Source: Arsukibacterium tuosuense
GTDB lineage: Bacteria > Pseudomonadota > Gammaproteobacteria > Enterobacterales > Alteromonadaceae
NCBI RefSeq assembly: GCF_900215315.1
Contig: NZ_OBEB01000002.1
Location: forward strand, 248,001 to 312,000
Length of the DNA stretch: 64,000 nucleotides
Reading direction: 5' to 3'
Shown: positions 44,464 through 52,249 of the stretch, in pieces
Layout: each line of letters starts with the position of its first letter
Position numbering within the stretch: the first letter of the stretch is position 1
The notes under the pieces: generated by a model
Databases searched by the model: none
The model's input: the letters and a program-made list of their open reading frames with translations, nothing else
What the model was told of the DNA's origin: nothing
Translations under genes and position numbers: made by a program

Positions 44464-46554
44464 ATGAATAGAGTATCTGCCCTGGCGTTAGGTGTCGCCT
44501 TGTCGCTTGGTCTGGCCGCCTGCAGTAGCCAGCCGGTTGCCAATAACAGCGTCGCGTCGTCAGCCGAACCGGCTCAGCAACAATCTCAGCAAGGTTCGCA
44601 GCAGCTGGGCTCAGGCATTAATCCGGCCAATATGGACACCAGTGTGGCACCGCAGCAGGACTTTTTCCGTTACGTAAACGGTAACTGGTTAGCCAGCACT
44701 GATATTCCGGCCGACAAAGCGCGCTGGGGCAGTTTTGATGAACTGCGGGAAAATGCCGAAAAACAAGTACTGGCGATTATTCAGGAACTGGCGGCCGGCG
44801 AGCATGCAACAGGCTCAGATGCCCAGAAAATGGCTGATTTGTACCGCTCTTATCTGAACGAAGAGTTGATCAACGTGCTGGGGCTGAACCCGCTGCGTGG
44901 TGAAATAGCCCGGATTGAAAACTTACGGAGCAAGGCGCAATTAGGTCAGTACTGGGGTGAAAACCAGCGCTTTCGTTTTGGTACACCGTTAGCGGTGTAT
45001 GTCGGCCAGGATCAGCGCCAGTCAGATCAGTACATTACCGGTGCCAGTCAGGCCGGCTTAGGCTTGCCGGATCGCGACTATTATTTAAAAGACGATGAAC
45101 GCAGTAAGGTATTGCTGGCCCAGTATCGCAGCTTTATCGAAAACCTGTGGCAACTGGCGGGCTGGGATAATGCCGGCCAGGCAGCCGAAAATATTCTGGC
45201 CATTGAAACAAAGCTGGCTGAAGCCCAGTGGAGTCGGATCCAGAACCGCGACCGCAACGCCACCTACAATAAATTAAGCAAAGCAGAGCTGGCAGAACTG
45301 GCACCGGGTTTTGACTGGCCCAGGTTTTTAACCGCCGCCCAGCTTGGTGACATTGAGCATATTGTGGTGCGTCAGCCCAGCTATTTTACCGCCTTTGCCA
45401 AAATTCAGGCTGACGTACCGCTGGCACAGTGGCAACAATACCTGAAGTTTCACTTATTGCGGGCCAATGCCAATAACCTGAGTGAGCCTTTTGTTAACGC
45501 CAGCTTTGACTTTTACGGCCGCACCTTAAGCGGTTTGCAGGAACAGCGTACCCGCGAGAAACGGGCGGTCAGTACTGTCGAAAGTAACCTGGGCTTTATG
45601 GTCGGCAAACAGTATGTAGAGAGGCATTTTCAGCCAGAGGCCAAAGCGCGGATGGATGAAATGATCGAGAATCTGCGGGTTGCTTTTAAGGAGGCAATTG
45701 ACGAGCTGGAGTGGATGAGCCCGGCAACCAAAGTTGAAGCTCAGGCCAAGCTGGCCAAATTTAATACTAAAATTGGTTATCCGGATGTCTGGCGTGACTA
45801 CGAGTGCGTGACGATTGCCGCTGATGACTTGCTGGGTAACCTGCGCCGCAGTGCCGAATGTGAATACCAGCGTATGGTAGATCGGCTGGGCCAGCCGGTT
45901 AACCGTGATGAATGGGGCATGACGCCGCAAACGGTAAATGCTTACTACAGTTCAACCATGAATGAGATAGTGTTCCCGGCGGCGATTCTGCAACCCCCGT
46001 TCTTTAATGTCGAGGCAGATGACGCCGTCAACTATGGCGCTATTGGTGGAGTAATTGGTCACGAATTTACCCACGGATTTGACGATCAGGGCCGGCGCTC
46101 TGACGGCGAAGGCAACCTGCGCGACTGGTGGCTAAGCGAAGATGAAAGCCAGTTCCGTGAGCGGGCGCAGCGAATGATTGACCAATACAGTAACTTTAAT
46201 CCGATTGATGATCTGCGCTTACAGGGTGCGCTGGGCCTGGGTGAAAACATTGCTGACTTAGGTGGCTTAACGGTGTCTTACCGTGCTTATCAGAACGCGA
46301 CTAAAGACCAGCCAGCCGCTACCATCGATGGGTTTACTCCTGAGCAACGGTTCTTTATGGGCTGGGCCCAGGTATGGCGGATTAAATTCCGTGACGAAGC
46401 CCTGCGCCAGCAAGTGATCACCGGGCCGCATTCACCTGGGATGTACCGGGTGCTGGGTGTATTGTCGAATATGCCGGAGTTTTATGACGCATTTGAGGTT
46501 AAGCCAGGCGATGCGATGTACCGGGAAGAAGATGTCCGGGTTAAAATCTGGTAA
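44464..46554 (+). CDS. M13-family (neprilysin/PepO-like) zinc metallopeptidase lipoprotein
   Basis: 696 residues from ATG 44464, with AAGGAAC upstream; 36 codons of upstream frame are excluded. The lipobox is GLAAC (Cys20). The N-terminal M13 domain (about 60-450) precedes the catalytic domain. The substrate-binding VNAYYSSTMNEIVFPAAI is followed by the zinc motif HEFTH (His533, His537; Glu534 catalytic). The third ligand is Glu594 in GENIADLGG. A conserved C-terminal MPEFYDAFEVKPGDAMY is at the end, with the usual terminal Trp (IW). It should be a periplasmic oligopeptidase. The hairpin at 46573 ends transcription before the next peptidase gene. Confidence 0.95.
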   Translation: MNRVSALALGVALSLGLAACSSQPVANNSVASSAEPAQQQSQQGSQQLGSGINPANMDTSVAPQQDFFRYVNGNWLASTDIPADKARWGSFDELRENAEKQVLAIIQELAAGEHATGSDAQKMADLYRSYLNEELINVLGLNPLRGEIARIENLRSKAQLGQYWGENQRFRFGTPLAVYVGQDQRQSDQYITGASQAGLGLPDRDYYLKDDERSKVLLAQYRSFIENLWQLAGWDNAGQAAENILAIETKLAEAQWSRIQNRDRNATYNKLSKAELAELAPGFDWPRFLTAAQLGDIEHIVVRQPSYFTAFAKIQADVPLAQWQQYLKFHLLRANANNLSEPFVNASFDFYGRTLSGLQEQRTREKRAVSTVESNLGFMVGKQYVERHFQPEAKARMDEMIENLRVAFKEAIDELEWMSPATKVEAQAKLAKFNTKIGYPDVWRDYECVTIAADDLLGNLRRSAECEYQRMVDRLGQPVNRDEWGMTPQTVNAYYSSTMNEIVFPAAILQPPFFNVEADDAVNYGAIGGVIGHEFTHGFDDQGRRSDGEGNLRDWWLSEDESQFRERAQRMIDQYSNFNPIDDLRLQGALGLGENIADLGGLTVSYRAYQNATKDQPAATIDGFTPEQRFFMGWAQVWRIKFRDEALRQQVITGPHSPGMYRVLGVLSNMPEFYDAFEVKPGDAMYREEDVRVKIW

Positions 46555-46572
46555 GGCGTGGTAGCTACTAAC

Positions 46573-46604
46573 CGCAGGCTGGTGAAACCGGCCTGCGTGT
46601 TTTG
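46573..46604 (+). terminator. Terminator between the M13 and S9 peptidase genes
   Basis: CGCAGGC (46573-46579) pairs with GCCTGCG (46591-46597), followed by TGTTTTG. Confidence 0.6.
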
Positions 46605-46625
46605 TCATTTAAAAGGAATAACACA

Positions 46626-49058
46626 GTGAAGAAATTTTTAGTTATACCGCTGAGTCTGAGTCTGATGCTGCTGTTACTTAGCAGCCAGCTTAGCGCCACT
46701 GCGGTTGAAACGGGCTATCGCGAGCCGGTTGCTGATATCACCGCTATTGTTGATGCGGCGCCGACGCCCAGTGCCAGCTTAAGCCCTGATGGCCTGAAGC
46801 TGTTAAGCCTGCAGTTTCCGGCGTTACCCAGCCTGGCCGATTTAGCCGGACCGGAGCACCGGCTGGCGGGTGTCCGCTTAAACCCGGCCAATAATGGCCC
46901 GAGCCAACCGCGCTATATTGCCGGTGTCACGCTGATTGACATTGCCAGTGGTGACAGCCGCGAAATTAAGGGTTTGCCGGCAAACTTAAAGGTGATAGCG
47001 GCAGAGTGGTCACCAGACAGCCGCTATATTGCCCTGGTGCAACTGGCTGACAACGCCAGCAGCCTGTGGCGGATTGACACTAAAAATGCCAGTGCCAAGC
47101 GCTGGGGTAAGTTGCAACCCAATGCCGTGCAGGGCGCCCGGCTGGAGTGGGCGGCCACCAGTGATGCGGTATATCTGCTGGCAGTAGACGCGAAGCGGCC
47201 TGCTGCCCCGGTTGCTGCGAAAGTGCCTGCCGGCCCGGTCGTTACTGAAGCTCGTGGCCGCACTGCCCCGGCCCGTACCTATCAGGATTTATTAAAAGAC
47301 GGTCATGACGAGGCGTTGTTCAGCCACTATTTTAGTAGCCAGCTGGTAAAAATAACCCTGAAAAATAAGCTAACCAATATTGGTAAGCCGGCGCTAATCC
47401 GCAGTTTCAGCCTGTCGCCAGACAACCAGCATATTCTGGTGAACCGGGTGGTGCCGCCGTTTTCTTACGCCGTACCCATCTTCCGCTTTGCTAATAACAC
47501 TGAAGTGTGGAACCTGAATGGTGAAGTCAGCTACACCGTAGCTGAGCAGCCGGTAGCAGATAATCTGCCCATTGCCTTTGATGCAGTAGTTACCGGGCCA
47601 CGCAGCGTCAGTTGGCGCAACGATGCGCCGGCCACGTTACACTGGGCTCAGGCCGCCGACGGCGGTGATCCGGCAAACGACGCCGAGGTACGGGATCAGT
47701 TATGGCAACTGGCCGCCCCTTTTAACAGCGAGCCGGTGAAATTACTGGATATGGCTTTCCGCTTCCGCAATTTACTGGCTGCCAACGCCGGCACTGCATT
47801 AGTGTACGAAGGCTGGTGGCAGGAGCGGCAGGAAAAGGTCTGGTTAATCAGCCCCGACGGCAGTGCTGAACCACGGTTATTGTGGCAGCGTTCTACCGAA
47901 GATCGTTATGGTGACCCGGGCCGGCCTCTTATGACCACAGCTGATAATGGCCAGCGCTTGCTGCGCTTAGATCAGGGCCATATGTACCTGACGGCGGTAG
48001 GAGCATCGGAAGAAGGTAACCGGCCATTTATCGACAAATATCAGCTGACAAGCGGTGATACCGAGCGGTTATGGCGCTCAGAAGCACCATACTATGAGTA
48101 CCCTATTACCTTACTGCCCAGCGGTAAATTGCTGACCCAGCGCGAAGCACCAACTGAGCCGGCTGATTTTTACGTTCGTGATTTATCAAGCGGCGAGCTG
48201 ACGGCATTAACCGATACCCCGCACCCGATGCCACATACGCTGGGTATCAGCCGTGAGCTGATAAATTACCAGCGCGGCGACGGTGTACCGATGTCGGCTA
48301 ACCTGATATTACCTGCGGGTTATGACGCTAAACGTGACGGCGCCCTGCCAACGGTGATTTGGGCTTACCCGCGCGAGTTTCGTAATGCCGCTGCAGCAGG
48401 CCAGGTAGCCGATTCGCCGTACCGCTTTAACCGGGTAAGTTACTGGACCCCGCAATTCCTGGCAACTCAGGGCTATGCGGTGCTCGACAACGCCACTATG
48501 CCGATTGTTGGTGAGGGCGAAGTTGAGCCGAATGATAGTTTTATCGAGCAGCTGGTACTTAATGCCGAAGCCGCAATAGCAGCCGGGGTAAGCCGTGGCG
48601 TTACCGACCCACAAAGGGTTGCCATTGGTGGCCACTCTTACGGCGCCTTTATGACAGCCAACTTGCTGGCCCATACCAATTTATTTAAAGCCGGTATTGC
48701 CAGAAGCGGCGCTTACAACCGCAGCTTAACGCCATTTGGCTTTCAGCGGGAGCAACGTACCCTGTGGGATGACCCGGACCTGTATCTGGCGATGTCACCG
48801 TTTTTCCATGCCGACAAACTGAAAACACCACTGCTGATGATCCACGGTACCGACGACAACAACTCGGGCACGTTCCCGATGCAAAGCGAGCGTTTATACC
48901 AGGCCGTTAAAGGCCACGGTGGCACTGTGCGTTTAGTGATGCTGCCCCTGGAATCGCACGGCTACCGCGCCCGCGAATCAGTGCTGCATATGCTGTGGGA
49001 AACCCAGCAGTGGCTGGATGAGTTTGTGAAAAACGCCGAGCCGGCAGAAGCGCAATAA
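46626..49058 (+). CDS. Exported S9-family prolyl oligopeptidase
   Basis: 810 residues starting at GTG 46626, with AAAGGAA upstream; a TTG 24 nt earlier is less likely. Signal peptide (about 1-30). A beta-propeller of about 500 residues (blades such as SPDSRYIALVQL and SLSPDNQHILVN) precedes a peptidase domain. Ser671 in GGHSYGAFM is the nucleophile. Asp743 or Asp744 in HGTDDNN and His778 in ESHGYR complete the triad. It is a periplasmic or surface serine peptidase of the glutamyl/dipeptidyl type. It may cooperate with the upstream M13 peptidase in peptide breakdown. A strong terminator follows. Confidence 0.93.
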   Translation: MKKFLVIPLSLSLMLLLLSSQLSATAVETGYREPVADITAIVDAAPTPSASLSPDGLKLLSLQFPALPSLADLAGPEHRLAGVRLNPANNGPSQPRYIAGVTLIDIASGDSREIKGLPANLKVIAAEWSPDSRYIALVQLADNASSLWRIDTKNASAKRWGKLQPNAVQGARLEWAATSDAVYLLAVDAKRPAAPVAAKVPAGPVVTEARGRTAPARTYQDLLKDGHDEALFSHYFSSQLVKITLKNKLTNIGKPALIRSFSLSPDNQHILVNRVVPPFSYAVPIFRFANNTEVWNLNGEVSYTVAEQPVADNLPIAFDAVVTGPRSVSWRNDAPATLHWAQAADGGDPANDAEVRDQLWQLAAPFNSEPVKLLDMAFRFRNLLAANAGTALVYEGWWQERQEKVWLISPDGSAEPRLLWQRSTEDRYGDPGRPLMTTADNGQRLLRLDQGHMYLTAVGASEEGNRPFIDKYQLTSGDTERLWRSEAPYYEYPITLLPSGKLLTQREAPTEPADFYVRDLSSGELTALTDTPHPMPHTLGISRELINYQRGDGVPMSANLILPAGYDAKRDGALPTVIWAYPREFRNAAAAGQVADSPYRFNRVSYWTPQFLATQGYAVLDNATMPIVGEGEVEPNDSFIEQLVLNAEAAIAAGVSRGVTDPQRVAIGGHSYGAFMTANLLAHTNLFKAGIARSGAYNRSLTPFGFQREQRTLWDDPDLYLAMSPFFHADKLKTPLLMIHGTDDNNSGTFPMQSERLYQAVKGHGGTVRLVMLPLESHGYRARESVLHMLWETQQWLDEFVKNAEPAEAQ

Positions 49059-49088
49059 CCCAGCTTAACGCTACGCTACTAATAACCA

Positions 49089-49114
49089 AAGGGCTGCATT
49101 CGCAGCCCTTTTTT
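49089..49114 (+). terminator. Strong terminator after the S9 peptidase
   Basis: AAGGGCTGC (49089-49097) and GCAGCCCTT (49102-49110) form a 9-bp stem around ATTC, followed by a T-run. Confidence 0.88.
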
Positions 49115-49253
49115 ATTCAGCAGCAGATGTACCAGAAACCACACCATAAATATGTTGATATACCAATAGTTATTGGCTAACTTCAATTCACTTACAAAAG
49201 ATAGAATGTAATTTACACGGCGTGAGTTACAAAATATTAAGCTGTTATGTGCT

Positions 49254-49751
49254 ATGGAAATAGTTGCCTACATTCAACAGATGTTTGAAATAACCGCACG
49301 AGGAGAAAAGCAAGGCATCTGGTTTTTTGCCTCTGTGTATCTTTTTGCACTGTGTGCATTCTCTTTTTGGGTTCAATTTAGAACGAGAAGCTGGCCTACA
49401 ACACAGGGCAGTCTTGTTCAAAGCCAGATAGATAAATTCGGATATGATTCCATTCAGTCTGAGCAAACTTTTAAGTTGAATACGAAATATATATATTCTG
49501 TGAAAAATGTAGACTACGAGGGTTCAAGAATATCTCCTTGGGTATTCGTAGCAAGTTACAACGCTAAAGCAGTATTGAATCATCAAATGGCCAAAGTCAA
49601 AATGCACCCAAGTGGCGGTATTATAGTTCACTACAATCCTGACAATCCCCAAAAAAGCTATCTTTTGGTAGCAGGTAAAATTGGCCTTTTTGTCACTTCA
49701 TTAGTTGGTGTGCTGCCCCTTATTCTATATTGGCTCGAGTATCATGCGTAA
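49254..49751 (+). CDS. DUF3592 membrane protein
   Basis: 165 residues from ATG 49254, with no clear ribosome binding site; the site GTTATGTGC precedes it directly. Transmembrane helix about 24-42, then a beta-rich periplasmic domain (about 45-138: WPTTQGSLVQSQIDKFG, YSVKNVDYEGSRISP, GGIIVHYNPDNPQKSYL) and a second helix about 142-160. This is a classic DUF3592 protein. The gene and its surroundings are clearly AT-richer than the neighbourhood. It also stands next to a toxin-antitoxin pair, so acquisition by transfer is likely. The function is unknown. Downstream to 49975 there is no supportable gene. Confidence 0.82.
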   Translation: MEIVAYIQQMFEITARGEKQGIWFFASVYLFALCAFSFWVQFRTRSWPTTQGSLVQSQIDKFGYDSIQSEQTFKLNTKYIYSVKNVDYEGSRISPWVFVASYNAKAVLNHQMAKVKMHPSGGIIVHYNPDNPQKSYLLVAGKIGLFVTSLVGVLPLILYWLEYHA

Positions 49752-49975
49752 TGCACACAACACACGTATTCAGCTGGACTTCGGTAAATACTGTGTGCTC
49801 CAGGTCAGATATCGAGACTGCATACCGTCTTTGCGCGCAAGCACAGTACAAAACAAAAATTACGCCAATTCAGAGAGAGTCGTGGGGTAAGGTGTTTTAC
49901 TTGTGGGGGCCAGTTGGTGAACTATTACACATTACGGAGCTGGGTGGTTAGGCTATTGATTCTGCTCAGGTAGGG

Positions 49976-49994
49976 AGTATGATATTGTCATACT
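49976..49994 (+). promoter_or_regulatory. Inverted repeat, probable ParD operator
   Basis: AGTATGA (49976-49982) and TCATACT (49988-49994) are perfect 7-bp arms around TATTG, ending 24 bp before the antitoxin start. ParD-type antitoxins repress their own promoter at such repeats. Confidence 0.6.
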
Positions 49995-50018
49995 ATGTCT
50001 TTTGAGAGGTACCAGCAT

Positions 50019-50273
50019 ATGAGTATGCATAGGAAAACCATCACGCTAACAGAGCAACAAGACGAGTGGGTGAAAACCCAGATTGAAAGCGGTCACTTCG
50101 GCAATGATAGTGAGTATATCCGCGATCTCATCCGGCGAGACCAGCAAGCCAAGGAACGTCTTACCACCCTGCGACAGGCACTTACTGATGGTGAGTTAAG
50201 CGGGAAACCTAAAGCACTGGATATGTCTTCGATCAAAGCGGCTGCCCGTAAACTGATAAAAACCGCGAATTAG
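50019..50273 (+). CDS. parD: ParD-type antitoxin
   Basis: 84 residues from ATG 50019, which has GAGAGGT upstream; an earlier ATG at 49995 adds eight residues but has no site and abuts the palindrome. An N-terminal ribbon-helix-helix fold (KTITLTEQQDEWVKTQIESG, then NDSEYIRDLIRRD) binds DNA. A C-terminal helix (about 55-80) should wrap the toxin. It neutralises ParE and represses the operon. Its stop TAG overlaps the toxin start codon. Confidence 0.93.
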   Translation: MSMHRKTITLTEQQDEWVKTQIESGHFGNDSEYIRDLIRRDQQAKERLTTLRQALTDGELSGKPKALDMSSIKAAARKLIKTAN

Positions 50274-50569
50274 TGATAAAGCTGAGCATCACCCCAAAGG
50301 CCGAATCTGATCTCATAGGGATTTGGCGGTATACCTGTGAAGAGTGGGGAGCAGAACAGGCTGACAGATACCTGGACCAGCTTGAGGTAGGGATGAATCA
50401 GCTGCTTCGCTATCCGTTACTAGGCGTTGACTATGCCCATGTGCTTAGCGGCTACAGACGCTTACTGATAGAGCATCACGCAGTTTTCTATCAGGTATTA
50501 GAGCAGGAGATACTTGTCGTGCGTATTTTGCACGAGGTCATGGATGCGCCGCGAAAGCTGCTGGAGTAA
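50273..50569 (+). CDS. parE: ParE-type toxin
   Basis: 98 residues starting at GTG 50273, overlapping the parD stop by one base. The fold is RelE/ParE: KLSITPKAESDLIGIWRYT, DQLEVGMNQLLRYPLLGVDY and RRLLIEHHAVFYQVLEQEILVVRIL. The C-terminal HEVMDAPRKLLE is typical of ParE toxins, which poison DNA gyrase in other systems. The absence of the RelE catalytic set supports ParE over an mRNA nuclease. It forms a two-gene operon with parD and probably aids maintenance of this accessory segment. Confidence 0.92.
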   Translation: MIKLSITPKAESDLIGIWRYTCEEWGAEQADRYLDQLEVGMNQLLRYPLLGVDYAHVLSGYRRLLIEHHAVFYQVLEQEILVVRILHEVMDAPRKLLE

Positions 50570-50618
50570 CGGTTGGTTCATTTATGGTTTGAATAGTAAA
50601 GCGGGCTGTGGCGTATCT

Positions 50619-50647
50619 CCGGCTCAGCTGGGACCTTGCTGAGCCGG
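50619..50647. repeat. Strong hairpin after parE
   Basis: Perfect 10-bp arms CCGGCTCAGC (50619-50628) and GCTGAGCCGG (50638-50647), loop 9 nt. Neither side has a T-run, so it may be a weak terminator or mRNA-end hairpin shared with the convergent outer-membrane gene. Confidence 0.6.
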
Positions 50648-50666
50648 CGGTTCAGATGCTTAAGTG

Positions 50667-51353
50667 TTAAAAATGATAACGGGCACCGACACTGAACTGG
50701 GTGGTGTTTTCATCCAGCAGCTTGCCATGGCTTAGCTCTGATGTCAGGGCGAAAGCCGGGGTGAAATGATACTGCGCACCTACGCCTACGCCATACTGGC
50801 TTTCGTCTTCGACAGCAGCATTAAGGTATTCATAGTAAGCGCGGCCAGACAGTTCCAGCTTGCTGTTAACATTTGAGCGCAATAGAGTTTCAATTTTTAT
50901 TGATTCACTTGAACTACCGGTACTGAAGCTCTCAGAATAAGCCAGCTGATTGTCAACAAAAGCCTGGAATTTACCCTTGGCATCAAGCCGGTAGCTACCC
51001 AGATAGCCGGCAAAGCTCAGGTTTGTTGTGTCATTAATGGGTTTAACATAGCCACCACCCACGTAGTAGCGGTCTAAGGTTAAGCTGGCTGAGACATTTA
51101 ACACCTCGTTATTAAAGACTTCAGTGTAAGACTCGCTGTCGGTATAGCGCTGCCATTCTGCGGCGACAAACCAGTTATTGTTAAACTGCCAGGCACCTTT
51201 GGCACCAAAACCGGTATCTGAAAAGCTATCCTCACCTGATTGCGAAATATGCTCAACTGAGCCTTGCACATAACGGTAACTGGGTGCCGTGTCGGCCTGC
51301 ACCGCTATACAAGTAAATAAAACAGTAACTAACGCAACTTTTTTAAACAACAT
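50667..51353 (-). CDS. Outer-membrane beta-barrel protein
   Basis: 228 residues from ATG 51353, with AGGATG upstream. Signal peptide (about 1-19, ending VQA). The mature part alternates hydrophobic and polar residues in about eight to ten strands (SYRYVQGSVEHIS, WFVAAEWQRYTDSE, RYYVGGGYVKPI, LTSELSHGKLL). It ends in FSVGARYHF, the C-terminal Phe signature for outer-membrane insertion. It resembles small OmpA/OmpW-like or porin-family barrels. No plug or soluble domain is present. The function is unknown. Confidence 0.85.
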   Translation of the reverse strand: MLFKKVALVTVLFTCIAVQADTAPSYRYVQGSVEHISQSGEDSFSDTGFGAKGAWQFNNNWFVAAEWQRYTDSESYTEVFNNEVLNVSASLTLDRYYVGGGYVKPINDTTNLSFAGYLGSYRLDAKGKFQAFVDNQLAYSESFSTGSSSESIKIETLLRSNVNSKLELSGRAYYEYLNAAVEDESQYGVGVGAQYHFTPAFALTSELSHGKLLDENTTQFSVGARYHF

Positions 51354-51779
51354 AAAACATCCTATTTTATATAAAACACAAGAGTGGCGGGAAACGCGGC
51401 TGTGTTTATATCCGAAACAAACTAAAAGGTAAATCTCTTTATTCAATAATATGTAACAAAATAAACGTCAGGTTGTGGTTGGTAACATTTGCCGTTAGCA
51501 CGAGTCAGAGTTTGGCTTGGTAGTACCTGGGTCTGGCCGGGCTTTAGCGAGGCAAATCAGGTTTTGTCGCGGTAGTGTTCTCGGCTGAATAACCAGTATT
51601 AGCCTTTGGCAGCGCAGTTTTAGTAACAATAGTGTTGAAAATAAAATGCTTGATTTACATTTCGGAACATGAATAAACTCACGGCATAACAAGTACAGAT
51701 ATGTTATTCACCGCAGTTACGCACAGGATGCTGGCTGTTAATTGGTATGGATGCCAACACTAATAAGAAGATTAAAAAT
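51354..51779. other. Divergent intergenic region
   Basis: 426 bp without a supportable gene. It is AT-rich, especially at 51360-51450. Two short open frames near 51495-51692 are artefacts without ribosome binding sites. It must contain divergent promoters for the beta-barrel and DUF4870 genes. Nothing else is recognised. Confidence 0.5.
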
Positions 51780-52145
51780 ATGGAAGATCAACAACACAAC
51801 AGACCCTGGGGCGTAGACTTAAAAGCTTTTTGTTTACTGATGCATTTAGCCCAGTTTGCCGGGTTTATTATTCCCGGGGCAGGCATAATTCTGCCAATAG
51901 TGATGTGGGTAACTAACAAAGAACAGTTTCCGGAAGTAAATGCGCATGGCAAAAACATCGTCAACTGGATCCTGAGCCTGATCATTTATTTAGTCATCAG
52001 CTTTATTCTGATGTTCGCGATTATCGGCTTTTTCCTTATTTTCGCCCTGATTATTACCAACATTATTTTCATTATAATTGGCGCGGTTAAAGCTAATCAG
52101 AATGAAGTATGGGAATACCCGTTAAGTATTAAGTTTTTTAAATAG
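51780..52145 (+). CDS. DUF4870 membrane protein
   Basis: 121 residues from ATG 51780; in-frame ATGs at 51747 and 51751 are possible alternatives because no site is strong. LKAFCLLMHLAQFAGFIIPGAGIILPIVMWVTNK is split over two helices, and ALIITNIIFIIIGAVKANQNE is near the end. Both are typical of DUF4870 (Tic20-like small membrane proteins). Three or four transmembrane helices span most of the protein, with NAHGKNIVNWILS between them. The function is unknown. Confidence 0.85.
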   Translation: MEDQQHNRPWGVDLKAFCLLMHLAQFAGFIIPGAGIILPIVMWVTNKEQFPEVNAHGKNIVNWILSLIIYLVISFILMFAIIGFFLIFALIITNIIFIIIGAVKANQNEVWEYPLSIKFFK

Positions 52146-52204
52146 AACACCACTGCGGCGTCAACAGATGCTGATCAGGTGGTAAATGCTTGCAGACGTA
52201 TTTT

Positions 52205-52239
52205 CAGACTTAGGGGCCTGGCAAAGGCCACTAAGTCTG
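52205..52239. terminator. Hairpin between the DUF4870 gene and malQ
   Basis: CAGACTTAG (52205-52213) pairs with CTAAGTCTG (52231-52239), with an inner GGCC pair. It separates convergent genes and has no strong T-run. Confidence 0.45.
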
Positions 52240-52249
52240 CGCTTTGCTG

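Noticed and set aside
49730-49951. 73-residue open frame overlapping the end of the DUF3592 gene
   Set aside because: No ribosome binding site, composition like non-coding DNA, and overlap with a better gene.
49230-49960. Integron gene cassette carrying the DUF3592 gene
   Set aside because: GTTATGT and GTTAGGC resemble recombination cores, but the matching RYYYAAC partner and a foldable attC are not visible after the gene. I kept it only as a check under findings.
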